In this document: positions 9,144-19,122 of the stretch, piece by piece | How positions within the stretch are numbered: position 1 is the first letter of the stretch | How the letters are laid out: every line of letters starts with the position of its first letter | Assembly (NCBI GenBank): GCA_023428135.1 | Contig: JAEYZG010000057.1 | Span: 1 to 64,000 of the forward strand | Length of the DNA stretch: 64,000 nucleotides | Reading direction: 5' to 3' | From: Bacteroidota bacterium | Lineage (GTDB): Bacteria > Bacteroidota > Bacteroidia > Cytophagales > Cytophagaceae | Position numbers and translations under genes: made by a program | Notes under the pieces: model-generated | The model's database searches: none | The model's input: the letters and a program-made list of their open reading frames with translations, nothing else | What the model was told of the DNA's origin: nothing

Positions 9144-9515
9144 TCAAGTATCGATATTTGCAAGTCTGAATAGAAAGAAAGTTGCAATTTTACTCCTCTA
9201 AAAGCAGATCTGAAAGCTTTGATTTTTTCTTTATAAGATTCGGCATAAGCATTGACACTTCGGTCATCAAACAAGTTTAAAATAGTGGGATAGTGGGCTT
9301 CAATCGATTACCTCACACTGGCAAATGATTTGAATCCTGCTGTATCTACCATACCTTTGAGTCAGTTTAGTCAGAGCTACTCTTTTATCTTTTGAAGCCT
9401 AAAATATATTCCCGAACTGTATTGACTGATAGTAGGCCGTTTCAAGCATAGGATTGAGCCTGAAAAGAATTTCTCCCCTATGTTTTATGATGGAGTTCAC
9501 TTTGCTTTACCCCTC
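9144..9515 (-). pseudogene. Decayed ISAon1-like transposase fragment
   Basis: Read on the minus strand, this stretch still encodes recognisable pieces of the C-terminal part of an ISAon1-type Bacteroidota transposase: GEILFRLNPMLETAYYQS, then DKRVALTKLTQRY, GFKSFASV, IEAHYPTILNLFDDRSVN, AYAESYKEKIKAFRSAFRGV, and after a frameshift FFLFRLANI ending in TGA at 9144-9146. At least two in-frame stops (TAG after FGNIF, TAA after SFASVR) and one frameshift break it. No N-terminal half or terminal inverted repeats were found, so it is a dead remnant. The family assignment is by recall of the FDNRSxNAxAESFNxKIKAFR pattern. Confidence 0.75.
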
Positions 9516-9649
9516 CCTCGAACAGAACGATTAAATTTTCATGCTCGTTATTTAAGTAAATTAAAAATATGCGTGCTTACCAAAATCAAATATTGAATAG
9601 TGCTAATTAAATCACTCAAGGCCTATAGTACTCTTAAAAAGATAAAACA

Positions 9650-10465
9650 ATGTCAACCAACTTTATGGATAAATTAAAAATTTTAGTTGCCACCGACTTT
9701 TCAGAGCATGCTAGAAACGCAATGAAATTTGCACTTAACTTTTCTGACTTCTATAGACTTGACATTATTCTGTTCCATTCTTTAAACTCTACAGAAATTA
9801 ATTCTTATGAAGCTCAAACTGAAAAACTAAGACAGGAATCTGATTATGTCAAACGCCAAAATCCAAATATTTCCGTTAAAACCATCTTAGCTAAAGAGGA
9901 CAATATCCTTAATAGAATTAATGACATAATTGAAACTGACGATGTGGATTACATTGTAATGGGCGCAAAAGGGAAGTCAGGTACAGAACCTACTGTATTT
10001 GGCAGTTACATCAGTGATATTCTTATTTCAGCAAACTGCCCTGTTTTTGCAATTCCATTAACAAGCCATTACAAAGGAATTTCCAAGATACTTTGCTTGA
10101 CAGAGATGGAAGAATCCGAGATTAAAGCCATTGAACAGAGTCTTATATTATCACGAATACATGAAAGTGAAATTGTATTCTACTTTGCATCAGAGCATGA
10201 ACTAAGCCAAATAAAGAATAAGTTGTCAAATTTTAAAGAACGTATAAGAAAGATAACATCATACGCTCGAATTGAATTTGTAACTGAACAATCTGAAAAT
10301 ATTCTAAAATCTATTGAAAACTATACGTGCAAAAGTCAACCAGATCTCGTTGTCACATTGGGTAAAGAAAGAAGTTTATGGGATAGATTATTCAGCAAGA
10401 AAGTCACTAAAAGCTTATGTTTACATACGACAGCCCCAATACTATCATTTCCTCAAAGATTCTGA
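9650..10465 (+). CDS. Universal stress protein, tandem UspA domains
   Basis: A 271-residue cytoplasmic protein with two UspA-like alpha/beta domains. The first (about 7-138) begins with KILVATDFSEHARNAMKFA and ends with the ATP-binding motif G-2x-G-9x-G-S, seen exactly at residues 105-119 (GAKGKSGTEPTVFGS), so this half should bind ATP. The second half (about 144-271) keeps the overall pattern but has only a degenerate loop (TLGKERSLWDRLFSKKVTKS), typical of two-domain Usp proteins in Bacteroidota. M1 is used here, but M6 (MDKLKIL, 9665) is equally plausible as a start. It leads the accessory stress and ion region and is followed on the same strand by a small helical protein. Confidence 0.88.
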   Translation: MSTNFMDKLKILVATDFSEHARNAMKFALNFSDFYRLDIILFHSLNSTEINSYEAQTEKLRQESDYVKRQNPNISVKTILAKEDNILNRINDIIETDDVDYIVMGAKGKSGTEPTVFGSYISDILISANCPVFAIPLTSHYKGISKILCLTEMEESEIKAIEQSLILSRIHESEIVFYFASEHELSQIKNKLSNFKERIRKITSYARIEFVTEQSENILKSIENYTCKSQPDLVVTLGKERSLWDRLFSKKVTKSLCLHTTAPILSFPQRF

Positions 10466-10618
10466 TAGCTCCAATTTCACAAATCAGCTTTATTAAGAAA
10501 GGTATTTTATTTTGAGCTGCTCCTGAAAATCTTATTTTGAGAATTCTATTATAATAACTCTTCGATTCCATTATGAAGAATAGAGAACGATTCCGCTATC
10601 CACTCTGTTAAATAACAT

Positions 10619-11014
10619 ATGGACAGACCTACATTCTATAAGCTAAGAACAGAGATTGTTCATGCTCAACATAGGGCATGGATAAGCCAGTTAAATCTTA
10701 ATCTTGATGAACTAACTATCTATCAAAACAAGTTAGATGAGATTAAATCAAACAAGATTGATGAGGATAAAGAGGATGAAATAAAATCGCTGTATGGAAA
10801 CATTCATCTTAAAAGAAAAGAAATTAACTATCTCTTACTTAAGATCAAAGCAAATGAAGATGAAGCAGTCTATTCAGGACAAGTGCATACCCGAAGAATC
10901 AGTTATGAAGCATCTGACGAGTACTCGGAAGTTGAACACGAGTTAGAGCTATTCCAAATATTATTCAAAGATTTAAAGGATGATTTTTTTAAATTTATTA
11001 GTAATGATTCTTAG
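10619..11014 (+). CDS. Hypothetical helical protein, 131 aa
   Basis: Not recognised. The protein is highly charged and looks almost all-helical, with heptad-like patterns around residues 25-80 that suggest a coiled coil or helical bundle. There is no signal peptide or membrane segment. Small helical proteins of this kind often sit next to universal stress protein genes in Bacteroidota, but no function can be assigned. It lies 153 bases after the Usp gene on the same strand. Confidence 0.6.
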   Translation: MDRPTFYKLRTEIVHAQHRAWISQLNLNLDELTIYQNKLDEIKSNKIDEDKEDEIKSLYGNIHLKRKEINYLLLKIKANEDEAVYSGQVHTRRISYEASDEYSEVEHELELFQILFKDLKDDFFKFISNDS

Positions 11015-11055
11015 CGAAGAGAAAATCAATTTTTTAATTATACCAACTCCTCTAT

Positions 11056-11089
11056 ATTGACCTAGCAAAATGAGCACCAGGTCAATTTT
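11056..11089. terminator. Possible terminator between convergent genes
   Basis: ATTGACCT (11056-11063) and AGGTCAAT (11079-11086) form an 8-bp stem with a 15-base loop, followed by TTT. It lies between the small helical protein gene and the convergent RND adaptor gene. The loop is long, so the call is moderate. Confidence 0.4.
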
Positions 11090-11147
11090 CAATAACTGGA
11101 ATTCAGGAAATAAAATCAAAGTCAAAAAGTGGGACATTATTGTATCT

Positions 11148-12341
11148 TCACTCTTCTCCTCTATTTTTTAATTGAGATAGTAAATAATATGCACCATTGA
11201 TTACTATACTTTCAGAATTACTAATCTTCTCTAAAGGATTGACCTCTATAAACTCTAATTCCGTTACACCAGTTTCAACTTCTTTCATTTCATATATATA
11301 AAAATTTTCATTATTTCGTCTTTGCTTATTTTTAAAAACAAAGACATACTTTTTCTCTCCAGACTCAACAACGGCCTGTACCGGCAAAGCATTAACCCTA
11401 GCTTTTCCTACATCAATAAGTCCATTTACATAAACTCCGGGTACAAGTCCAATTTTCTCGTTATTTAAAATTTCTGCATGAATACTTAAAGCTCTGGTTA
11501 TTGGATCAAATGATTTACCTACTGCATATATTTCTCCCATAATTTCTAAATCTTTTTCATTAGGTAAATAAAACGATACCTTCTGACCAGTCTTTACCTT
11601 ATACCAATCTTGCTCATAAACCATAAGATTTACATGAATATGACTGTTGTCTACCAACTCAAAAATTGTTTTAACAGGCTCAGCAAAACTTCCAATTGTA
11701 ATATTGATCTTGTTAATATAACCGGCAAATGGGGCCTTAATTGGGACTTGTGAAACAATCTTCTTTTTTTCAAGGTCATCCAAAGAAATAGAAAGTTTCT
11801 TTAGTTGATCTGTTAATGAAGCCAGCTTGCTTAATTGTGATTCGTAATTTGCCTCAGTCTGCTGAAATACTTTTCCTGAAGCTATATTATTACTATAAAG
11901 TATTTTCTGACGTTCATAATCTTTTTGAATGAATTTTAAATTGTCTTTAGCTTTCAGGTATTCTTCCTGAATTCTGGTAAAATCAGGATGTTCAATAGTT
12001 GCAAGTACTTGATCTTTCTTTACATACTTTCCTTCTATTACATAAATATTTTTTACTACACCTCCCATAAAAGTAGAAACAGAAGCAAATCTTTGAGGTG
12101 GAAGTTTTAGATATCCATTTGTCTTAACCACACTTTTAAGATCTTTTTTTACCATCTTGCCAAGTACTACTTTGATCGTTTGATATTGCAACTGGCTTAA
12201 TTCAACAATCTTTGACTGGTCAACAGAATCAGTAGCTGTTGTATCTTCATTTTTATTTATTCTCTTAGTATCCTCCGAATTACAGCTATTCATAAGAAAG
12301 ACTAGTAATATAAAGTAAATGAAAATAGGGACGGCTTTCAT
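11148..12341 (-). CDS. RND efflux periplasmic adaptor, CzcB/CusB type
   Basis: A 397-residue membrane fusion protein that would link the inner-membrane pump to the outer-membrane channel. It is a lipoprotein: the hydrophobic N-terminus ends in FLMNSC with the lipidated cysteine at residue 20. The barrel-sandwich (lipoyl-like) part is seen as GVVKNIYVIEGKYVKKDQVL and later PIKAPFAGYINKINITIGSF, with a helical hairpin between them (about 125-190) rich in Lys, Glu and Leu. The beta-barrel and membrane-proximal domains follow. It starts 3 bases after the pump gene, so the two are translationally linked. No His-rich metal-binding N-terminal extension is present. Confidence 0.9.
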   Translation of the reverse strand: MKAVPIFIYFILLVFLMNSCNSEDTKRINKNEDTTATDSVDQSKIVELSQLQYQTIKVVLGKMVKKDLKSVVKTNGYLKLPPQRFASVSTFMGGVVKNIYVIEGKYVKKDQVLATIEHPDFTRIQEEYLKAKDNLKFIQKDYERQKILYSNNIASGKVFQQTEANYESQLSKLASLTDQLKKLSISLDDLEKKKIVSQVPIKAPFAGYINKINITIGSFAEPVKTIFELVDNSHIHVNLMVYEQDWYKVKTGQKVSFYLPNEKDLEIMGEIYAVGKSFDPITRALSIHAEILNNEKIGLVPGVYVNGLIDVGKARVNALPVQAVVESGEKKYVFVFKNKQRRNNENFYIYEMKEVETGVTELEFIEVNPLEKISNSESIVINGAYYLLSQLKNRGEE

Positions 12342-12344
12342 AAG

Positions 12345-15300
12345 TTATTTTTCTCCAAGTAGATATTGAGCAATAATAATGGATTGGTTATAGTAATTTA
12401 TATAATCCAGGTAAGACGCCTTAACCATCAAAGCCCTGGTTAAACTTTGAAGATACTCCAGATAGCTAATCTCTCCAGATCTATAAGCTATGTCTCCATT
12501 ATTTATGATCAAATCTGAATTAGGTAAAGCATTTCTCTCATAATAAAGAAGGCTTTTCTGAAATTTAGTAATCTGTTGTAACTGAATAGACATCTCCCCT
12601 TCAATATTTTTATGGACAAAAGAGAAATTACTTTCAAGTGCTTTTTCATTCAATTGAAATGCCTGTATCCTGGCCCTGTAAGGACGATACCATAGCGGAA
12701 AAATAAGACTTACCTGCACTGTTTGAAACCGATGACTTATAGGATAAAAAACATCCTGACCTTCTTTATTAGATCCCGGGCCTTTTAATGATTGGTTAAG
12801 ATAACCAATTGCAAAATTGGGTAGCAATCTTGATCTCTCCAGATTAACTCTTCGTCTTCCTTCATCAATCCGCTTTTGAGCATAGCCAAGATTAGGGTTT
12901 CCTGTAATGTTTATTGAATCACTCATTAAAGGAAAATCAAGCTTACTAAGAGGAATATCAGAAACTACTATCTTCTCTCTTGTATTGAGTAATACCTGTA
13001 ATTGCTTTTCTGCTATAATAATATCGGCCTCCAGAACTGAAAGTAAATTTCTCACTTCCATTAATTGGGTCTGAGCAGTCACCTTTTCGAGGTAATTGGA
13101 TTCACCGGTTTTAAACTTCAAACTGGTGGCTTCTGCAAACTTTGCGAAAAGGCTATCTTCATAAAAAAGAAACTTCTTTTTTGACTGAAGATACAGAAGT
13201 TGGTAATAACTACTTTTTACATTTTTTATAAGGTCATTTTGGGTGATGGCCATCCTTTTCTCTCCTATTTCCAGATTTGCCTGATTAACTTTAGCTTGAT
13301 TGATATAAACCTGAGGAAGGGAAAAATCCTGAACAACATTAAAACTATTATCAAGGAAAATACTATTGTATTGCCCATATTGAAAATTCAAATTGGTTCT
13401 GGCCAGATCAAATGAAGTTCGTTTGATTGCAATTAGAGACTGTAATTCATAATCCATTGACTGAATACTTGCATTATTGCGTAAAGCAAAATCTATAGCC
13501 TGCTCAAGTGATAGCGGCTGAGGAATGTTTTGAGCAGAAGATGTACCTGAGTAAAAAAAACCTCCCAAAATCAGTAGAATAAAAAGATAAACCTGAGAAT
13601 TCGAAGAACTTCCGGAATCATCTTTTTTCTTCTTTTTCATGAAATAAATATATAGCACAGGCAATACCAAAAGAGTCAACAAGGTAGCTGATATAAGTCC
13701 GCCTATTACCACAGTTGCAAGTGGTTTTTGCACTTCAGCTCCCGCAGAAGTAGAAATAGCCATCGGGAAAAAACCAAGAGATGCCACTGTAGCAGTCATC
13801 AGTACAGGTCGTAATCTTAATTTAGTGCCCTTTAAAACTCGTTCTTCTACATCTTCAACTCCCTCCTTTTTCAATAGATTAAAATTACTGATAAGTACAA
13901 TTCCATTGAGCACTGCGACACCAGACAGAGCAATAAATCCAATGCCTGCAGATATACTGAAAGGCATTCCTCTAATAGTTAGTGCAATAATTCCTCCAAT
14001 CGCAGAAAAAGGAATGGCAGTAAAAATCAATAAGGTCTCTTTAAAAGAATTAAAAGTAAAATAAAGCAGCATCAGGATCAGGCCGAGGGCAATTGGAACA
14101 ACAACATATAAGCGTTTCTTAGCCTCCTGGAGATTCTCAAACTGCCCTCCATAGGTTATGGAATAACCAGGTGCCAGTTTTAATTTCAGCTCCGCCTTTT
14201 GCTTAATTTCATTCACTAAAGACTCGACATCCCGGTTCCTTACATTTACGCCTACCGTAATTCTTCTTTTGGTTTGCTCTCTAGAAATTTGCATAGGACC
14301 AGATTTAAATTCAATAGTAGCAACCTCTGTTATTGGTATCTGAGCTCCTGTGGGTATTGGGATATATAATTCTTTAATATTATCTATATCTTGTCTGAAT
14401 TTCTCATTAAATCTTACTACCAGATCAAATCTCTTATCTCCTTCATAAACAATTCCCGCTGCTTCTCCTGCAAATGCCATTCTCACAATTCTGTTTAATT
14501 CCTCCACAGATATTCCGTACTGTGCAATTTTATTTCTTTTATACGTCACAAGTATTTGTGGCAATCCGATCACTCTTTCAACATAAATATCTGCAGCACC
14601 TTGAACACCTTTAGCAATAGAAGCAAGTGTATTAGCTTTCTCAGCCAGTATATCAAGATCATCTCCATAAATTTTGATAGCTATATCCTGCCTTGTACCC
14701 GTAATCAATTCATTAAAACGCATTTGTATGGGCTGCTGAAAACTTGTATTTAAACCTGGAATAGCAGAAAGAGCCTTACTCATTTTCTCAGCAAGCTCAT
14801 CCTGGGTAGTAGCATTTTTCCACTCATCCTTTTCTTTTAACATTATGATGAGGTCATTGCTTTCAAGAGACATCGGATCTATAGGAATTTCTGAAGTACC
14901 GATCTTCCCAACAACCCCGTTTACTTCAGGAAACTGTTTCAGCAATATTTCAGATGCTTGTAAAGAGGTTTTTATGGTCTGGTTTAATGAGCTTCCAGGT
15001 AAAATTCTGGTTTCAACAGCAAAATCACCTTCTTCAAGTGTAGGAACAAATTGTCCACCCAGTCTTGTGAATAAGAGTATAGCCACTACCAACAAAGAAA
15101 CAGCGATAGTAATAATCAATCCTTTATGCTTCACTGTATATTCAATGATTGGTTCATAGAATTTGTTAATAGCATCCATAAACCTATCTGATATATTCCT
15201 TTTATGTACAGTTTTCCTACTTAGCAATAGTGCTGAAGCCATTGGTACATAAGTAAGAGAAAGAATCAGTGCTCCAAGGATTGCAAAACTTACCGTTTCT

Positions 15301-16739
15301 GCCATTGGGCGAAACATCTTTCCTTCTATCCCCTCCAGAGATAAAATCGGAATATATACCATAAGTATAATTATTTCTCCAAATGCTGCAGACTTTCTGA
15401 TTTTTGTGGATGCCAGAAATACCTGATCATCCATTTGACTCCTTGACAATTTTTTAACCGATAAAAGCTCTTTGTTCAAGCTAATGTTATGAACAATTGC
15501 TTCAACGATAATTACTGCTCCATCTACAATAAGTCCAAAATCAATGGCTCCGAGGCTCATCAGGTTGCCTGAAACTCCAAAAATATTCATCATGGAAAAA
15601 GCAAAGAGCATAGAAAGAGGAATTACCGAAGCCACAACTAATCCAGCACGTATATTTCCAAGAAACAATACCAAAACAAAAATGACTATTAAGCCCCCTT
15701 CTATTAAATTTTTACTAACGGTATGAATAGCTTTGTTGACTAATTTACTACGATCAATAAAAGGCTCTATCGAAATACCTTGAGGAAGATTTTTTTCTAT
15801 ATTCTTTATCCTTTCTTTTACACTTTCAATTACTTTAGCAGAGTTTGAACCTTTCAGCATAAGCACAATCCCACCTACAACTTCACCTTCATTATTTTTA
15901 GTCATTGCCCCATAACGAATAGCAGAACCATAATCCACATTTGCAACATCTCTGATGAGCAAAGGTATTCCATTCTCTTCCTTTATTGAAATTTTCTGAA
16001 TATCCTCTAAACTGGTTACAAGGCCTATTCCTCTGATAAAATAACTATTGGGATCTTTATTAATATAGGCTCCTCCGGTGTTTTGATTATTCCTTGATAA
16101 GGCATTAAAAATTTCCGAGAGTGTAACATTCATACTTCTCAGTTTCTCAGGATTGATGGAGACTTCATATTGTTTGAGATAACCACCAAACGAACTCACA
16201 TCTGCAATCCCACTAGTCCCTAAAAGTTGTCGTTTAACTATCCAGTCCTGTATAGTTCGTAAGTCCATAGCAGAATACTCTTTTTCATATCCTGAATCGA
16301 CATTCAATACATATTGGTAAATTTCACCCAGTCCTGTAGTTATGGGAGCCAAAGCTGGCACTCCTATTCCAGGTGGTATTTGCCCCTGAGCTGTTTTAAG
16401 CCTTTCACTGATTTGCTGCCTGGCCCAATAAATATCGACCCCGTCTTCAAAAACAACCGTAACCACAGACAAGCCAAATCTTGAAATAGATCTTATTTGC
16501 AATAGCTTAGGGATGTTGGCCATGGACAGTTCAATTGGAAACGTAATAAACTTCTCTACCTCCTGAGCTGCCAGTGTAGGTGTAGAGGTAATGACTTGTA
16601 CCTGATTATTGGTAATGTCCGGTACAGCATCAATAGGTAATTTCGAGAGAGAATACAAACCCCAAACAATAAGAGCAATCGTAAAAAAGCCAATAATTAT
16701 TTTATTCCTTATGGAAAAACTAATCAGGCTATCAATCAT
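12345..16739 (-). CDS. CzcA-type heavy-metal RND pump fused to TolC/CzcC-type outer-membrane protein
   Basis: A 1464-residue fusion. Residues 1-1035 are an HME-family RND proton antiporter with 12 predicted membrane helices. The central-helix motif DFGLIVDGAVIIVEA (400-414), with D400, D406 and E413, matches the Zn/Co/Ni (CzcA) type rather than the Cu/Ag type. After the last helix comes a basic linker (KKKKKDDSGSSS), then a second hydrophobic stretch (1050-1062) ending in SAQ1070/N, which looks like a retained signal peptide. Residues 1071-1464 are a TolC/CzcC-like efflux channel with its two helical repeats. Such fusions occur in Bacteroidota. Pump, adaptor and channel are thus encoded by two genes. 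It may be cut by signal peptidase into two proteins (inference). Confidence 0.93.
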   Translation of the reverse strand: MIDSLISFSIRNKIIIGFFTIALIVWGLYSLSKLPIDAVPDITNNQVQVITSTPTLAAQEVEKFITFPIELSMANIPKLLQIRSISRFGLSVVTVVFEDGVDIYWARQQISERLKTAQGQIPPGIGVPALAPITTGLGEIYQYVLNVDSGYEKEYSAMDLRTIQDWIVKRQLLGTSGIADVSSFGGYLKQYEVSINPEKLRSMNVTLSEIFNALSRNNQNTGGAYINKDPNSYFIRGIGLVTSLEDIQKISIKEENGIPLLIRDVANVDYGSAIRYGAMTKNNEGEVVGGIVLMLKGSNSAKVIESVKERIKNIEKNLPQGISIEPFIDRSKLVNKAIHTVSKNLIEGGLIVIFVLVLFLGNIRAGLVVASVIPLSMLFAFSMMNIFGVSGNLMSLGAIDFGLIVDGAVIIVEAIVHNISLNKELLSVKKLSRSQMDDQVFLASTKIRKSAAFGEIIILMVYIPILSLEGIEGKMFRPMAETVSFAILGALILSLTYVPMASALLLSRKTVHKRNISDRFMDAINKFYEPIIEYTVKHKGLIITIAVSLLVVAILLFTRLGGQFVPTLEEGDFAVETRILPGSSLNQTIKTSLQASEILLKQFPEVNGVVGKIGTSEIPIDPMSLESNDLIIMLKEKDEWKNATTQDELAEKMSKALSAIPGLNTSFQQPIQMRFNELITGTRQDIAIKIYGDDLDILAEKANTLASIAKGVQGAADIYVERVIGLPQILVTYKRNKIAQYGISVEELNRIVRMAFAGEAAGIVYEGDKRFDLVVRFNEKFRQDIDNIKELYIPIPTGAQIPITEVATIEFKSGPMQISREQTKRRITVGVNVRNRDVESLVNEIKQKAELKLKLAPGYSITYGGQFENLQEAKKRLYVVVPIALGLILMLLYFTFNSFKETLLIFTAIPFSAIGGIIALTIRGMPFSISAGIGFIALSGVAVLNGIVLISNFNLLKKEGVEDVEERVLKGTKLRLRPVLMTATVASLGFFPMAISTSAGAEVQKPLATVVIGGLISATLLTLLVLPVLYIYFMKKKKKDDSGSSSNSQVYLFILLILGGFFYSGTSSAQNIPQPLSLEQAIDFALRNNASIQSMDYELQSLIAIKRTSFDLARTNLNFQYGQYNSIFLDNSFNVVQDFSLPQVYINQAKVNQANLEIGEKRMAITQNDLIKNVKSSYYQLLYLQSKKKFLFYEDSLFAKFAEATSLKFKTGESNYLEKVTAQTQLMEVRNLLSVLEADIIIAEKQLQVLLNTREKIVVSDIPLSKLDFPLMSDSINITGNPNLGYAQKRIDEGRRRVNLERSRLLPNFAIGYLNQSLKGPGSNKEGQDVFYPISHRFQTVQVSLIFPLWYRPYRARIQAFQLNEKALESNFSFVHKNIEGEMSIQLQQITKFQKSLLYYERNALPNSDLIINNGDIAYRSGEISYLEYLQSLTRALMVKASYLDYINYYNQSIIIAQYLLGEK

Positions 16740-16964
16740 AAAAAAATGATAAGTGACAGTAAATATTCAATGCGATTAACTAAGAACGCCCAATGAATGT
16801 TTGATAAAGAAAATTATAACTTTGGAGTAAATAGAGACAAATCAAAGATGGTCAAAGAACTTTCTATTTTGGTTACAAACATCAAAAAATGATTCAACCA
16901 TGTTTATTTATAATAAGAACAGTTTAGTCCTTCATTTTAAATCCAAGACACCAACAATCTGAAT

Positions 16965-18059
16965 TTATTTCTCCAACTCTTTTTTCGGCCATAAAAATTC
17001 AAACTTGGCTCCTTTACCAACCTTACTCTTTACCCATATTCTACCTCCTCTTGCCTCTAAAATAGATTTTACAGTATTTAAACCTACACCATGAGATTGA
17101 ATGCTCTGACTATGCTTTTCAAACAACTTAAATATATTCTCCTGTTCATCTTCAGGAATACCTGGACCATTATCGTTGAGAGAGAATAAATATTCACCTC
17201 CTAAATCAGAACAAGAGATTTCGATAATCCCTTTTTCTTTATCGTTATATTTTATCGCATTACTAAGGAGATTAAGCAGAACCTGGATAAATAGTATCTT
17301 TTTCCCAGAGAATGAAAGTGTAGCACAACCAGAAATTTTGAATTCAAATTTTGCAGGTATTGTAATAAGATTTTTAATTTCATCAAAAAGCTCCGGAAAT
17401 GAAATTTCATCAACTTCCTTATCCGATTGTTTCCTCTTTGCTTCTTCAAGTTCCTTAGCTATAAGAAATCTCATAGCAGAAATACTATCCATCAAATACT
17501 GATGTGTTAATTCTAACTGATCCACATGCTTTCCCTCTCTTATTTCTCCGATCATTAATTCAATTAATCCCTCTATTCTCGCAAGAGGTGCCTTTAGATC
17601 ATGAGTTATTGTATAACTGTATTTTTCCAGACTTTTATTCATCAACTGAAGACCGGCATTCTCCATTTGAAGCAATTCCTCCAAATGCATTTTGTCAGAA
17701 ATATTCCTTGATGATGAAATTGCATAAAGTTTATTATCTAAACTTAAAGCTGCTAAAGTAATGTCTATTTCAAATTCCGATCCGTCCTTCCGTAATCCCA
17801 TTACCTTACGATGAGCAGCCATCTTTTTATCAAGAGGATTAGTAAAATATTCCCTTACATGATTTCTATGTTTTTCACGCAAAGAAACCGGAACAAGAAT
17901 CTCAATCTCTTTCCCCAAAATCTCTTCAGGAGTATAGCCAAACACATCAACAACTTTATTATTGGCTATTTCAATAATGCCATCTTTATTGGTTACAATA
18001 ATTGCGTCAGGCATTCTTTGAATTAATCCATCCAGCAATCCACTAACATCTGTTATCAT
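16965..18059 (-). CDS. Cytoplasmic PAS-domain sensor histidine kinase
   Basis: A 364-residue soluble two-component sensor with no membrane segment. A PAS domain occupies about residues 8-120, including FGYTPEEILGKEIEILVP. It is followed by the dimerisation helix pair with the H-box YTITHDLKAPLARIEGL, in which H153 is the phosphorylated residue. The ATPase domain has the N-box LLNLLSNAIKYND, the G1 box DNGPGIPEDE, the F box IFKLFEKHS, and the G2 box GVGLNTVKSI. All motifs needed for activity are intact. No response regulator is encoded nearby, so it is an orphan. It sits between the metal efflux genes and the N-ATPase operon, but a link to either is only positional. Confidence 0.93.
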   Translation of the reverse strand: MITDVSGLLDGLIQRMPDAIIVTNKDGIIEIANNKVVDVFGYTPEEILGKEIEILVPVSLREKHRNHVREYFTNPLDKKMAAHRKVMGLRKDGSEFEIDITLAALSLDNKLYAISSSRNISDKMHLEELLQMENAGLQLMNKSLEKYSYTITHDLKAPLARIEGLIELMIGEIREGKHVDQLELTHQYLMDSISAMRFLIAKELEEAKRKQSDKEVDEISFPELFDEIKNLITIPAKFEFKISGCATLSFSGKKILFIQVLLNLLSNAIKYNDKEKGIIEISCSDLGGEYLFSLNDNGPGIPEDEQENIFKLFEKHSQSIQSHGVGLNTVKSILEARGGRIWVKSKVGKGAKFEFLWPKKELEK

Positions 18060-18249
18060 AAATCAAAATGGACAATACTTCGTACATAACAGACTGGTGG
18101 ATAAACTGTTTTTGTAACAAAGAATTCCATTACTACTATAAAGTCTTACGAATTTTGTCGATCAATTAAGTGAAATCAAATTCTAAAGAATGCTGATTTT
18201 TAAAAGTATTCTATGAATAAGAAAAAAGTAGAGATTTGAATATTATAAT

Positions 18250-19110
18250 CTACTTCTTAAGACTATCGAAACCCGAGATCAGATCAAATAGTTCTTCATC
18301 TATCTTATTTTGTCTTAGCCTGTTGTACCCGGATTTATAATCATCCAGAAGTTCCTCAATATTTTTTTCCGCTCTTTGCATAGAAGCGAAACGACTTGAA
18401 TTTTCACTGGATAATGATTCTGCACAAGACTGAAATAAGGAAACAAAAAGATATTCATCAATAAGAGAAAAAAGTACCTCTTCTTTTCTTCCTATGATCT
18501 GAGGAATTTTATTTGAAGGCCATTTATTTCTTTTCATCTTTTCCTTCCACTTCAGTTCTAGAGGAAGTACATGTTTTACAGAAGGCTGATATAATGACAT
18601 GTTTAAAGGTCTGTGATTATAAATTTTTAATAAATCGCCATCTACCTTCATTTCAGATAAAACATCTAATAGTATTTGACCAACCAAAGGGTTAATTGCT
18701 TTTACTGAATTTGGAACTTCATATGTTTTTTTTGGAACAAAACCTGCTTCTTCAAGATCAGACCTTAACTTTTCACCTATACAAAAAATATTCACTTTAT
18801 AGCTATCATTTTTTATATCCATGATTAGAAATTCTTTCATCACAGAATTAAATTCTCCAACTAAACCCTGATCTGTTCCAAATACAATTAAACAAAGTTT
18901 TCCTTTGCCTTCCTTGCTTTCTTTGAGATCAACTCCTTTAAAGAAAGCCGACAAACTGACCTCAACTGTCTCATTATAATCCTGCAAAGCTATTACCGCT
19001 TGTTCATATTGACTAAGACTTGAGGCCGCGATTAACTTCATGGTTTTTACCACTGAATGCAACTCATAAAGTCCATCTATCTTTTCTTTAAAACCCTCAA
19101 TTGATTCCAT
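18250..19110 (-). CDS. atpG: N-ATPase gamma subunit
   Basis: A 286-residue central-stalk subunit and the last gene of the nine-gene N-ATPase operon. The N-terminal helix contains HSVVKTMKLIAASSL, matching the gamma signature (normally I..T.KITKAMKMVAA), and the C-terminal helix contains ASMQRAEKNIEELLDDYKSGYNRLRQNKI, matching the conserved rotor helix (AMxxATxNAxxMIxxLxxxxNxxRQ). It starts 12 bases after atpA. The sequence is divergent from standard F-type gamma, as expected for this branch. Confidence 0.92.
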   Translation of the reverse strand: MESIEGFKEKIDGLYELHSVVKTMKLIAASSLSQYEQAVIALQDYNETVEVSLSAFFKGVDLKESKEGKGKLCLIVFGTDQGLVGEFNSVMKEFLIMDIKNDSYKVNIFCIGEKLRSDLEEAGFVPKKTYEVPNSVKAINPLVGQILLDVLSEMKVDGDLLKIYNHRPLNMSLYQPSVKHVLPLELKWKEKMKRNKWPSNKIPQIIGRKEEVLFSLIDEYLFVSLFQSCAESLSSENSSRFASMQRAEKNIEELLDDYKSGYNRLRQNKIDEELFDLISGFDSLKK

Positions 19111-19122
19111 TTACCAGTCTAT

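Noticed and set aside
16816..16823. Plus-strand TAACTTTG as a promoter
   Set aside because: It matches TAnnTTTG but points into the histidine kinase gene on the opposite strand, with no plus-strand gene to serve.
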